A stretch of DNA of 64,000 nt from Cylicocyclus nassatus. Its lineage: Eukaryota; Nematoda; Chromadorea; Rhabditida; Strongylidae. The first letter of the stretch is position 1, and every line of letters begins with the position of its first letter. Location of the stretch: the NCBI GenBank assembly GCA_958299035.1, contig CATQJL010000305.1, positions 33,679,733-33,743,732 of the forward strand. The letters are read 5' to 3'. Shown here one piece after another: positions 34,444 through 44,995 of the stretch. The position numbers and the translations under genes are program-made. Below the pieces are notes generated by a model, which had not been told where the DNA came from, did no database searches, and saw nothing but the letters and a program-made list of their open reading frames with translations.

Positions 34444-34638
34444 TCAGAGGTCGCCGGAGAACCTTGTCAGCGCCGATGCTCCACTTCCAATGCCCACTGA
34501 ATTCGGACTTCGGACTAGGGCAACAATTTTATAATCAAAACCCACCAAATTTAGCTGTGTCGCAATTTCCTTTGTAATCACTTTGAATGACCCAGCAGCT
34601 TGACTTCCACCACAGATGAGGAGAATCAGGAATTCCAT
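34444..34638 (-). CDS. Candidate small secreted protein or first exon
   Basis: A 64-codon frame on the minus strand begins with a signal-peptide-like start, MEFLILLICGGSQAAG, with a plausible cleavage after the Ala-Ala-Gly, followed by SFKVITKEIATQLNLVG. A TATA-like TTTATAAG lies about 70 nt upstream (near 34708). The peptide ends at a TGA after SGDL; alternatively it is the first exon of a longer gene through a weak donor TTG/GTGGGT. No family was recognised and the neighbours are transposons. Confidence 0.35.
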   Translation of the reverse strand: MEFLILLICGGSQAAGSFKVITKEIATQLNLVGFDYKIVALVRSPNSVGIGSGASALTRFSGDL

Positions 34639-35005
34639 ATGTTTAGAATCAAAATTACAAATCGTGCAGTCGGGTGTATGAACAGAACACCGTGTGTGAT
34701 GTGCTACTTATAAAGGCCAAATCTGCCAGTTTTTATGTTGCCTATTCAGATTAAAATTCTTTGTACAAGTTTGTCATGGGGTAAAGGTGTTGTTGAACAA
34801 TGTTTTCTCACGAGCCGTCATATCAACGCGTTCATTAAGGGTTAAAATCAAAATTTTTTCAGTTGCGCTAATATTGATTGTTAAACAAAGAAGCTGTCCA
34901 AGTAATCAAGTGCAACCTAAACATAATTTGAATTTTAGATCTGCATTGTTTTAGTGCACAGTCTCATTGATTTGCCGGAAATAACTAACAATACAATTAC
35001 CGAAA

Positions 35006-36076
35006 ATAACGAAGGGAATGATAATCAATCGACCTTTTGAAATGAGCTCTATACCAGGAAATCGTTCTTGGTAAGGCAATCCCAAAACTACTTTCGCTGG
35101 TTGCCAAACGGCTTTGTGGGGGAAGTAATGAGGACATTTTTCTCCGGCGCGCCTATGCGCCTACTAATCTAAGCGATAAAACCATGCATCGAGCGTGACA
35201 ATGAGGCAGTGGCAAGGCAGCGAAATGTGAAGAAGATGATTGAAGATTCGGAACACTGTTGATACTGATGCGTTTTGCAGTTTTGTAGAAAGTCTACTGG
35301 TGACAGTAAACGAGAAATAGTCATTGCTGCACAGTTGAGACAAGCTATTTACTGCAAAAAGTCACTATTTCTATGATCAGCTACAATCTTCTACAGCATG
35401 TGATTCTGTGGGGATTATGATGTTACGATAATGGATTTCAATGATATATTAACATGTATGGAATATTACCACAAAATGTTTGAAACAAAAGAGCTTCTCG
35501 CAGCGCGCGCATTTGCAGAAATGCAATCGATTGCAACCAGCAGATTTACTACCTATCAAGGCAGGACCACGCAGGTACAGGCAAGTGCGCGCATAAATAG
35601 AAAACTCTGCTGTCAATCAATACTATGTTCTCGCCACAGCTGCATAATATGTCATTGATACTCATTGTCGTAACATCATATCCCAAGAACATATTGCAGA
35701 AGGTTTTAGCTGATTGTAGAAATAGTGGCTTTTTGCAGTAAATAGCTTGTTTCAACTGCGTAGCAGTCACTATTTCTCGTTCACCCAATAGACTTTTTAC
35801 AAAACTGTAAAACGCAAACACTATCAACAGGATCCGAACTTTCGACCATTTGCTTCACATTCCGCTTCCTTGTCGCTGACCCTAGTCACACTCAGTAAAT
35901 GGTTTTAGCGGCTCGCTCATTAGCAGGCGCATTGGCTGCGGAGAAAAATGGCCTTATAACTCCCCCCACAAAAACTTTCGGCACCAGCGAAAGTAGTTTT
36001 GGGATTGCCTTACCTAGAACGGTTTCCCTGTATAGAGCTCATTTCAAAAGGCCACTTCGACCGATCATCCTTCCCT
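35006..36076. mobile_element. Foldback transposon, about 420-bp inverted arms
   Basis: 35006-35430 is the inverse of 35655-36076. Paired landmarks are AAATGAGCTCTATACC / GTATAGAGCTCATTT, GGCAATCCCAAAACTACTTT / AAAGTAGTTTTGGGATTGCC, and CACTATTTCT blocks. The spacer is about 225 bp and codes for nothing recognisable. The ends read GGGAATGAT... and ...ATCCTTCCC; target duplication not certain. Confidence 0.75.
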
Positions 36077-36162
36077 TGTAAGCGTATTCTGCACTTTTCA
36101 TATGATTGCAATCGTTCTCTTGCACTTTACAAAAAAGTAATGATGTACAGCTTTTACAAGTA

Positions 36163-37854
36163 TTAGGGTTGGCTCGAAAGTTCTGGGACATTCTCATACG
36201 AGATCTTCTATTTCTCGAAACCTAATGCATGTACACCCAGCAGAGATACCATTCGACAGAGGAAAGCAAGTTCTAAAAGATGGTATGCAAAATTTATCAC
36301 CAGCTTGACCCCGCGTAAATTTGCCTCCAGAATCTGAGTCGTACTGAAGGCTCGAAAAATTGGGGAAAATTCTTATCTTCGTTCAAATAAATCCTACGGA
36401 TCTCCAATTTGCTCAAGCAAATTGCACACTACATCAGATAGTCATATGTACCGTTGCTGTATTTCCTCCTCATCTAGAAAACGAGAAAACGTAAAATTTC
36501 ATGCTCATACAAAAACGAAGCTGTGCTGTTTCCACCCATGTAATTTTATATTAGGTTGTTACATTAGTCTTGTTACACTTTGATTTCTTACGACGATAAG
36601 TCGTGAACTTCACAATTTTTATAGGGCTCCAGGGTACCATTCGATAGAGCAAAGCAAGCTCTACAAGATAGTCTGCCAAAGTCCGCACCAACTTCGACCC
36701 ACTGTAACTTTGCATCCAAAATCTGAGTCGCACTGAAGGGACAAAATATCACGAAAAATCATATCTTTGTTCAGAAAAGTCCTACGAATCTCCAACTTGC
36801 TCACAAAAATTGCCCAGTATATCAAACAATCATATGTACCTTTGCTGCATTTTTTCCTCGTCTAGAAATCGAGAAATGGAAAATTTTTTAGTTTCCACAA
36901 AAACGAAGCTATGTTGTTTGTGTTTATGTAGCTGTATACTACAAGCTCTCAGAAGTATAACCGTAAATTTTCAGCTTTCCAGAAGCTTTAGTTCTCGAAA
37001 AATATCAAATTTAGTTTTTCTCACTCGAGTGTTCAATGCTAAATTAGGTAATTCTCGAAAACTAGGGCTTCTGAAGAGCTGAAAATCTGCGATTATACTT
37101 CTAAGGGCTTGTAGGATACAGTCATATGCATAGAAACAGCATAGCTTCGTTTCTGTAAAAACCGAAAATTTTTCGTTTTCTCGATTTCTAGATGAGAAAA
37201 AATTGCAGCAAAGGTACATATGAGTGTTTGATATAGTGGGCAATTTTTGTGAGCAAGTTGGAGATTCGTAGGAATCTTCTGAACAAAGATATGAATTTTT
37301 CGCAATTTTTGAGTCTTCACTACGACTCAGATTTTGGATGCAAAGTTACAGTGGGTCAAAGTTGGTGCGAACATTCGCATACCATCTTGTAGAGCTTGCT
37401 CTGCTCTATCGAATGATACTTTGGAGTCCTGTAAAGAATATGAAATGCATGACTTGTTGTCGTTAGAAGTCAAGTGTAACAAGACTTATGTAACAACCTA
37501 ATACTACAAGCTCTTAGAAGTATAACTGTAGATTTTTAGCTTTCTACAGGCGTTAGTTTTCGAAAATTACTGAATTGTATGAGTATCTGATGTGGTGTGC
37601 AATTTGCTTGAGCAACCTGGAGATCTGTAGGATTTATTTGAACGAAGTTATGAATTTTTCCCAATTTTTCGAGCCTTCAGTACGACTCACATTTGAATGC
37701 AAACTTACGCTGACTCGAAGCTGGTGCCGATTTTTGCACACCATCTTTTAGAGCTTGCTTTCCTCTATGAATGGTATCTCTGCTGGGTGTACATGCATTA
37801 GGTTCCGAGAAATAGAAGATCTTTTCTGAAAATGTCCCTTTCGAGCCAACCTAA
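36163..37854. mobile_element. Mariner-type MITE (outer), split by another
   Basis: TTAGGGTTGGCTCGAAAG at 36163 and its inverse CTTTCGAGCCAACCTAA ending at 37854 are both flanked by TA. 36551-37501 is a later insertion, so the outer element proper is about 740 bp. Its halves pair through GAGATCTTCTATTTCTCG / AGAAATAGAAGATCT. Confidence 0.85.
36551..37501. mobile_element. Mariner-type MITE (inner), 951 bp
   Basis: TTAGGTTGTTACATTAGTCT and TAACAACCTAA are inverted termini flanked by TA (36549-36550, 37502-37503). The arms pair almost along their length. The mirror-image 90-codon frames at 36810-37082 (plus) and 36971-37243 (minus) are produced by this symmetry. Confidence 0.88.
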
Positions 37855-38731
37855 TACAATGAACGTATCATGCACGAATACCAGAATATACCACGTGCAA
37901 GACAAGCGTTAGCGGTATGGGCCTACGAGGAAAAATAATTGTTTCCTATTATACAATTTCAGTAACACTCTTTGAACGCTTTTAGATTAGCTGCATGGTC
38001 AGGTTATTGTGCTTACGCTCATATTTTTGTTAGTATGGCTTCACCTAACTTGTGCAACGCATTTTTTTCTGAGCAATGTACCAAGGTAATGTCCCACCAA
38101 ATTTGACGTGGTGAGGTCTCCGCAGATTTTTAAGGATCTCCTAAACAAAGCACTGCCCAAATTGGACCCTAATCTCTTATTACCTAGACTTTGCCATGAC
38201 TGTGAGACAATGCCATCAAACGAATAGTTTGTGGCTAGCGTTCACTCAGAGGTGAGATGCAGACAAAACTTTGTAATACAGTGGATTGGACTTCTTTTTT
38301 TTTCATAAAGGAAAGCTGGCTAATCAGAGTGTTTATAGTCGAACTGGCCATCTGAGACTACGTATCTAAGCGAATCCAACTAAAACTTGTTATGGATCTG
38401 CTTTGCGTTTACAGTTTTATATTACAGTTTTCGGTATAAATTCAATCGTAGAAAAATCTACTCGATTGAAATTTTGTTGGAGATTACCAGGCAAAAAACT
38501 TCTTGTAAGGTAAATTTCTTGATCACCACTTCTAGATTGCAGCTCCAAGGAAAAAGTCCGCTTCGCAAATGCCTGAATGCAACGACTTAGACTTGGCACT
38601 AAACGGGGTGTATGGATTCTGCCCGGACGCTGCCTTCTGAATTGCCGATCAATAATTGACGGCACGAAAAAAAGACCTTGAAAGAAGAAGCAACGAAAAA
38701 GGCCATTACAGTCCTTGTACAATAATTTAGG
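37855..38731. other. No recognised feature
   Basis: Only short unrelated frames (for example 38387-38590). I see no conserved motif, RNA gene or repeat. Confidence 0.4.
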
Positions 38732-38899
38732 TATAGGCGATTCATCGCACGCACGAACTGGACGTCGTTGCGTCCGACTGCGACAGTTCGTGCATGGGAG
38801 AGGCAGCAGACGGCAAGAGGAATGAAAGAGCGGTCGATGCGCGAGACGCCGACAGCGTCCGTAGTGACGCTCAATCTTTGCGTGCGATGAACCGACTAT
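38732..38899. mobile_element. MITE, about 168 bp
   Basis: TATAGGCGATTCATCGCACGCA and the inverse TGCGTGCGATGAACCGACTAT form 21-bp near-perfect termini. The GC-rich centre has GACGTCGTTGCGTCC and CGACAGCGTCC. Target duplication unclear. Confidence 0.7.
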
Positions 38900-39186
38900 G
38901 GATTCACAACTATTAACTGCCTATTTATACCTGCCCACTTCGTTACAAAGACGACACCTAAGGAAGTTATATGCGTTGGCAGCACGCGGTACACTGCATT
39001 TGCAAAGATTACGATATATATACCTTACTAAATGAATAAGCATAGTACAGGCAGGGTCCGGCACAGCTAGAACTGGGTTAAGCTGGATATCTGGAAAGAA
39101 AGCAAAACGGGTAATGTTTTGCGGTGTCCGGGACTGCCTGAAAATAGAAAAAATCCAAGACTTAGAAATTAAAGAAAAGAAAAGAC

Positions 39187-39408
39187 TACCATAATTTCAG
39201 GCGCACAAGGCGCAGGGGATTCTCTTTCCGAAATCGCCCAGCTCAAACACGCCAAGAGACTTTGCAACCAAAGGGCCCTATACCTTGCTGTGTATTGCTC
39301 AAGAAAACCGTACGGCATAAATATCGCTTTTCAAAGTACATTGAAGCGACTGAGCAGCTCGATTGAAAAGTCAAAAAAGGTGCGCCTTATACGCGTGAAA
39401 TTGGAGTA
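39187..39408. mobile_element. MITE family member (copy 1), 222 bp
   Basis: Ends CATAATTTCAGGCGCACAAGG and CCTTATACGCGTGAAATTGG are inverted. The internal sequence is the inverse of the element at 43437-43657, sharing TTTGCAACCAAAGGGCCCTA versus TAGGGTCCTTTGGTTGCAAA. Confidence 0.75.
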
Positions 39409-39807
39409 CTTAAAAAATGCCCATCCGATATTTTCCCCTGTTTGCATCATTGAAGACATGGTCACCTTCGTGCTGTAGCAACATATTGCAAAGCGAAAAT
39501 TCCAAATTGTGCAGCAAGCAAAAAAAGCCTTGTTCATGAACGAAACGCGATGACATGACATCAAAGTGGTATGCACATGCTTAAACTAAAGCTAAAAAAC
39601 AAAAGATCTTGAATGAACAAAAGCCGTGGATGAATGCCCATTTTTATTTCGCGGAAACCGTTCCAGCTAAGTACCATCTGCGTTGCACTCATTTTGTTCA
39701 CAAAAATTTTCGGCCATTTTTTCCATAAACCGTATCACCACTTTGAATACATGCAAGTTCAAAATGGTTCAATGCTCTCTCTTTTAGCTTTTAGTCCTCA
39801 TAAACCA

Positions 39808-40197
39808 GGTTTTAACCCAGTACCAAAAGTTGCTGGAAATGAGTCGTCGGCAGAATTCCCTCTGAATTTCTCAAGCAAATTATTGGCAAACCAGTTGTAG
39901 TGAAGCTAAACTCAGCTGTCGACTACAGAGGCATTCTCGCTTGTTTGGATGGATTCATGAATATTGCGCTTGAAGAAACGGAGGAGTACAATAATGGATA
40001 ACTGCAAAACAAATATGGAGATGCGCTCATTCGTGGTAACAATGTGCTGTATATTTCAACATTGAAACGGTAGACATGTGGATTTGTAATGTTCCGAACT
40101 CATGTGAATTTCCACTTTTACCAACTGCAGGATATTTGCCATGTGTTGTTATGATGTGATCTCTAGGAATAAAGATGAACGGCTTCAGTAAAAAAAA
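39808..40197 (+). mobile_element. Full-length retrocopy of the lsm-6 mRNA with SL2-like leader and poly(A)
   Basis: The retrocopy appears to span the whole mRNA. Positions 39808-39829 begin with GGTTTTAACCCAGT, identical to the first 14 nt of nematode SL2-family leaders, and end in AAAAG at the 22-nt length of SL2. Nine nt then separate it from the ATG. The 3' end has AATAAA and an A-tract at 40190-40197. No clear target-site duplication was found, so the insertion is probably old. A resident LINE (for example the CR1/Jockey-like one at 9.3-11.3 kb) is a plausible source of the enzyme; that is inference. Confidence 0.82.
39839..40073 (+). pseudogene. lsm-6: Processed pseudogene of LSm6 (U6 snRNP / LSm1-7 ring subunit)
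   Basis: LSm6 is a small Sm-fold subunit of the LSm2-8 and LSm1-7 rings, acting in U6 snRNA stability and mRNA decay. Here a 77-codon intronless copy matches the family end to end: the start reads MSRRQN, then PSEFLKQIIGKPVVVKLNS, VDYRGILACLDGFMNIALE (Sm1), and YGDALIRGNNVLYIS (Sm2), ending at TAG 40071-40073. Two lesions break it: one extra T at 39857 shifts the frame after codon 6, and a CAA-to-TAA type nonsense codon sits at 39999-40001 before LQNKYG. There are no introns. A poly(A) signal AATAAA at 40168-40173 is followed 16 nt later by eight A's (40190-40197), and a spliced-leader-like sequence precedes the ATG. All these point to reverse transcription of a mature mRNA. The functional parent gene is not in the window. 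Protein from this copy is very unlikely. Confidence 0.93.
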
Positions 40198-41787
40198 TTT
40201 TTATCGACGACGCGATCTGCTCCATTCGCAAAGCGCACCTCCAAAACCAAAGCACGAATCTTTCATTTTTACCAATGTTTATTCTTACTTGCCTTCCTTT
40301 TTCTCTTCGCCCATGTCTCTGTTTCTAGCCTACTAACTTTCTTTTTAGGGCGCACAGCTCGATAACAAGCTTTACTGATTGCGAGATTTTTTGGTTTCAA
40401 ACTGAATTAATAAATTGTATCGACTTCACTTTAGTTTTCCGTCCATTTTGCGAAGAAATCCTATGACGCTATTAATTCATTTACAATGGCCGTCTGCGCA
40501 TCATCATCTTTTGTCATTTTCCATTGTTCTGAAGAATACATCAGATAAATTGTTTTTTGTTGTTCTAATATGCATTAGTCCTTACATTAGTTTTATTGTT
40601 AGAAGAGGGGGGGATGAGAGTACGAATAGTAAGGGAGAAGAAAAGAATTAGGAGGGTGAGGGAAGGGGAGGTGGATGGGAGGGAAAGAGTGCCGGACCGG
40701 TAGGGTTCAAGCTTTGACCATGGATTAAAAGGCTTTGACGCGCGAAGCAACTGGTAATATGATTTTTTGCATTTTTTGTGGCGTAATGTTAAAAGAGGAG
40801 TCTTCGCTTCTTTATCGTTAAGTCGGAACAGCCGAGCTTGAAAAAAGCAAGTAGGTAGCGGGGGGAGGGCTCTTAAAAGGTCAAAGAGGTCCTGCAAAAG
40901 TTTGCGAAACTCTGAAGAGACCACTTTTTTCAAAAATTCCTTGATCGCAGCTTCTGCCGAGCCCTGAACTCAGTATGCAAAAAGAAAAAAGAAAAAGGAA
41001 AAGTAATTAATGATGGTCCAAAAGGAAGTGATGATTCAACGATTAAATGCCCACGCTAACTTGCGCATCGGCTTCGCCGTGGTGCGCGCAATTCACGACT
41101 GTGAAAAGGAAATATGATACTGGCACAGAATCTGGTTGTGCCATAAAGAATCTATGGAAAGAAAATTTTTTGGAAAATTTTTTACTTATGACAGAAATAC
41201 GTCCTGACATTTTTGAATTGTCTTTCAACCTATGAATGGAGGCTCGCTCAATTGCCTCAATGTTCCCTCGCTATGTAAGAGCTGCTCCTAGAGCAACTAA
41301 CCTCTTGAGCGCTCTTTGGTTACAGGAAATGTTTTACATATTTTACACACGCTTGGACGGCAACGGTGTTTCGGCAGTTTTGCATAAAGTACATAATCTC
41401 GCGATTTGCGTCATCAGCATAAAATTTCCTGTGAGTTACGCGTCTTTGCGCCTTGTTCACTTCAGTGGTTTAGGAGAACCATTTATGACGCGAGCAGCAC
41501 TTGCTTGATATTTTTGGAGGTTTTAGGAGATATAAACTCAATTTTTTGGCAAACTTTCAGAGTTCTAGTTCAAGTAGGTTCCAGAGGATATTCACGATTC
41601 ATCTATGTCGGAATTAAGTCATCGTGTATCATAAAATTGCTGCAAATTTGCAAAGACAAACATATTTTTGAAAATGCGTTGGAGCAACGTCACCCGCCTC
41701 TCAACATAAGGTGGAGTTGGCTTTGAATAGACACTAGCGCTAAGATCGCGGAATCGGAAATGTCTATCAGATCATAGAATATAGCAG
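40198..41787. other. No recognised feature
   Basis: Purine-rich stretch (GGGGGGGATGAG...GGAGGGAAAG) at about 40606-40690. Frames at 41236-41508 and 40565-40933 have no recognisable family or splice structure. Confidence 0.4.
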
Positions 41788-41973
41788 TACAATACCGCTC
41801 ACATTTTTTGAAAAAAAGACGCGAATGTATGGACATGTATGGACATGTACGGACATGTCCATACATGTATGGACATGTCCGTACATGTATGGACATGTCC
41901 GTACATGTTTGTACATGTCCATACATGTCCATACATTCGCGTCTTTTTTTCAAAAAATGTGAGCGGTATTGTA
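41788..41973. repeat. Palindrome with a 10-bp CATG-repeat core
   Basis: TACAATACCGCTCACATTTT at 41788 is matched by its inverse ending at 41973. The core 41831-41930 is ten decamers in exact 10-bp register, each with ACATG at its centre, including three perfect GGACATGTCC (41851, 41871, 41891). The whole 186 bp can form one hairpin. Confidence 0.92.
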
Positions 41974-43436
41974 TAGTGAACAAGGATTTGTTTTAAATGG
42001 TGCAGAAGGAAGAAACTTAGAGCGACTTTTCAGGAAGTTCGTGGGTTAATCAAAGTGACCTCAAACTGCAACCTGTTGACTGTATTTTTGTTAACGAAGC
42101 TTCAAAGATAGAAGATACCAAACAATTCTTGTCATCGGGTAGGTCCTTGAGAGAACAGCACAAATGCTTATGATTTTTTCAGGCTCCGAGAAAAGGCGAC
42201 GGCGCCGAAACGTCAGCGGTAGCAGAAAATAAAAATGAATAAACAAAGTTAGCAGCACTGCGATACTGAAGAAGAATACATCAGTGATCAAGTTCAAGCC
42301 AAGCTCAAACATTGACGGCACGTGATCCGCACATCGGGTCATCCAATGTCTGCCATCTGGGACAATATGATCCACATTGGGCCATCATGGGTCAGATTTT
42401 GTCGAAAAGACTGCTGGTTTGGAATACATTCGTTTCAGAAGTTCTTACGCTCCAACTCTAGAAATTGCTCTTGTGATTCTTGCCTACTGTAAGTATACTG
42501 TATTTGGCATGATTTTATCTTAAGATTTTCCGAGTTATCCGTAGAAGGCATTGTCTCAAAAGCCAGACACCTAAAACGCACGTTGTCGTCAAAGTGTTAA
42601 AAAATAACTGAGTCTGAAATAATGTTATTCCGTGATTGCAAAGGAGTAAAAAATTTTTTTTTGATTGCGAAAACTAACAGTGTAAAGCTTCTCCAGATCC
42701 TATCGTTAACAAAGCAACGATTCTGCTTTACAAATTTCAAACAGAACGATCACCTCCGCACGAAAAGTACGAATAGACTGATAATATGTAACATCTGTTT
42801 GCTCCCCGCCGTCTAACACCAAGTATGACGAGCGGTTGCAGCAAGGGACTATAGACGGTCACTTTCGTTCAATAATTTTTCTGCAAACTTTAGATTTAAA
42901 AGTTGTAATGTATGTTTTAACAAAACCTGACTTCTGAAGTCCATACAAAATTATGTACAGAGGAGATGCGCGCTCATTTGGTTGCCTGTTGGGACCAAAT
43001 ATTTTTTCAAGATGAAGCAATATTTTACACGCCTATACGTGATTTCATTAAATCGAATCTACTGAATATTGAATTACACAGCCTGTCTTTTTGTACAAAT
43101 TTTCAGTTTCTAGGTCATCTCAGAGCGCATTTGCGAGAGATCCGATGTAGTTAAGTGATTTATTTTTCATTCTACTGAAAAACATTCAATTTTAACACTT
43201 TCCATCAATTCTCCTTGTACCGTAGGACCACTGCAAGTGTTTTTGAGAATGTGGGTGTAGCAGCTGACCCAGCCGACCAGCGGAAATTCAACTTTTTCTC
43301 GTTCAAGATCGAGTTTGGATTGTGCAGTAGCGTTGCCATGGCTGGCTATTGAAAAGAAAACGAGCAGCTTTTCTAGCTGTTGAATGCAAATGTCAATGGA
43401 CTACATATCCTACAAGAACACTACAACAATTATTTG
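41974..43436. other. No certain feature
   Basis: At 42190-42245 GGCGACGGCGCCGAAACGTC followed by AATAAA-rich sequence resembles the tail of a degraded retroelement. The frame ending FRSSYAPTLEIALVILAYC near 42490 is open for only about 35 codons. Confidence 0.35.
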
Positions 43437-43657
43437 TACCCTAATTTCACGCGTACAAGGCGCACCTTTTTCGATTTTTCAATCAAGCCCCTCAGCCGCT
43501 CCAAAGTATTTCGGAAAGCGATCCCTATGCCGTACGATTCCTTTAAGCAATGTACAGCACGGCATAGGGTCCTTTGGTTGCAAAGCTCTTTGGCGTATTT
43601 GGGCTAGTCAATTTTGGAAAAAAATCCCCCGCGCCTTGTACGCGTGAAATTAGGGTA
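43437..43657. mobile_element. MITE family member (copy 2), 221 bp
   Basis: Termini TACCCTAATTTCACGCGTAC and GTACGCGTGAAATTAGGGTA are perfect inverted repeats, extending to AAGGCGC. Inverse orientation to the copy at 39187-39408. Confidence 0.85.
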
Positions 43658-44075
43658 ATTGAAATGGCAAATTTTGTAGCAATTTCAATTACAAATAATG
43701 TAGTAACGCAGGTGCAAATGACGCCATAGTGCAATACAAAAGGCTTGAGGGGGTGTTTGTTCGGGTACATTTTCCACTGTGAAAATGACATTGAAGACGA
43801 AATCACAAGCTTTTTACTAGCAAAATTCTATTTTCCAAGTTGAAGTTTTTGAGGTTAGTGTAATGTACAGCATTCAGAAGTTTCAATGTCAACAACACGG
43901 TTTGCTAATGAATAGAAGAAAAGGAGTAGTTACATTTTCATTGCTGCTTTGCAAGGTTTTTTCAACTTTGAAAAACTGCGAAAATTTTTTTCAGTGGGAT
44001 GTGATTTTAAAATGGTCTTCAAGAAGAGGAAATCATAATACTCATTCTGAAAACCTGTAAGGCCCTAAAACTCGT

Positions 44076-44200
44076 TTATACTTCCCCACCCCCTCCCCCT
44101 TTCCCCCGATCCCCAGCCGCCCTTCATCAAGTATTCACACAATGAAACCGAAAGGCTATATATTCTCTGAGAGCGGGGGAGAGGGGGGGGGGGGGACGAG
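44076..44200. repeat. Polypyrimidine tract followed by polypurine tract
   Basis: CCCCACCCCCTCCCCC at about 44087 and GGGGGAGAGGGGGGGG at about 44175 face each other across roughly 70 bp. They could pair as a hairpin or form triplex/quadruplex structures. G-run length may be an assembly artefact. Confidence 0.6.
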
Positions 44201-44995
44201 TCGGATTTCTTGAATACTCGTACTTCGGATAATTTCGAGTCGATGTCGCAGTTGTTCATCTGAGCAAGTTGCAATTTTTCCAACCTAATTTTTCGAACCA
44301 TGTTACAGCAACACAAATCTGCGACCGCCTTATGCTTGCAATATGCATTTCTCTTCCGAAAAACCTCCCCGAATTTGAATGACTAGTTGCGATTTTGCTG
44401 CCATAAGTGCAGGACTGCTTGAAGGCGTTCGCGGGGGCTAATAGCTACCCAGCAGCGATTTTTACTTGTCACGCGCAATAGCCCATGTAATTGCCAAAGC
44501 TCCACACCAGCACATTTTGAGCAGTTTATGTCTCTTCACGCTCCATTGAATAGCTTGCTGAGAAACGTTGTTTCATACTTTGTCTTGGATTTTAGTATAT
44601 AAACTATCTCGATCACATACGCAGCATGATTGCTAAATCCCATACACATGCATGATGCCAAAAATACCAATAATTGGGTTCTTTTGGCGACAATGCCAAA
44701 AACAACGGTGGAATCCAATGAAGCGCGCTTTGCAGGGGAAATTTGTTTACATGCCTATCAGAGCAGTAAAAACCACATTTACGAATACTATTCTCAGATA
44801 TTATTGTCAACAACTTGTAAACTTCTTGAAGATCTGGTGTGAGCAAAGAAGATTGAAAAGAGAAGTAGATAAAAAGGCATAGCGGAGAAAGACAGAGCAT
44901 GAGCGAAAGAAAAAGGAGTGCAGCCAAGCAGAGTAAACCCTTAGGCATATCTCGCTCGATTCGGCCAAATCGCGACGTTCACGCGACCTGGCAGT

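Noticed and set aside
36810..37243. Two 90-codon frames with similar peptides on opposite strands
   Set aside because: They are mirror images generated by the inverted arms of the MITE at 36551-37501.
39634..39900. 88-codon frame running into the LSm6 region
   Set aside because: It is in the wrong frame for LSm6; the conserved protein reads in another frame from 39839.
41690..41996. Met/His/Cys-rich frames on both strands near 41.8 kb
   Set aside because: Produced by the 10-bp CATG repeats inside a palindrome, not a metal-binding protein.
42180..42245. Hammerhead-ribozyme-like core ending CCGAAACGTC
   Set aside because: The required CUGAUGA segment reads CTCCGAG and the third stem is absent. 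At best a relic of a retroelement tail.
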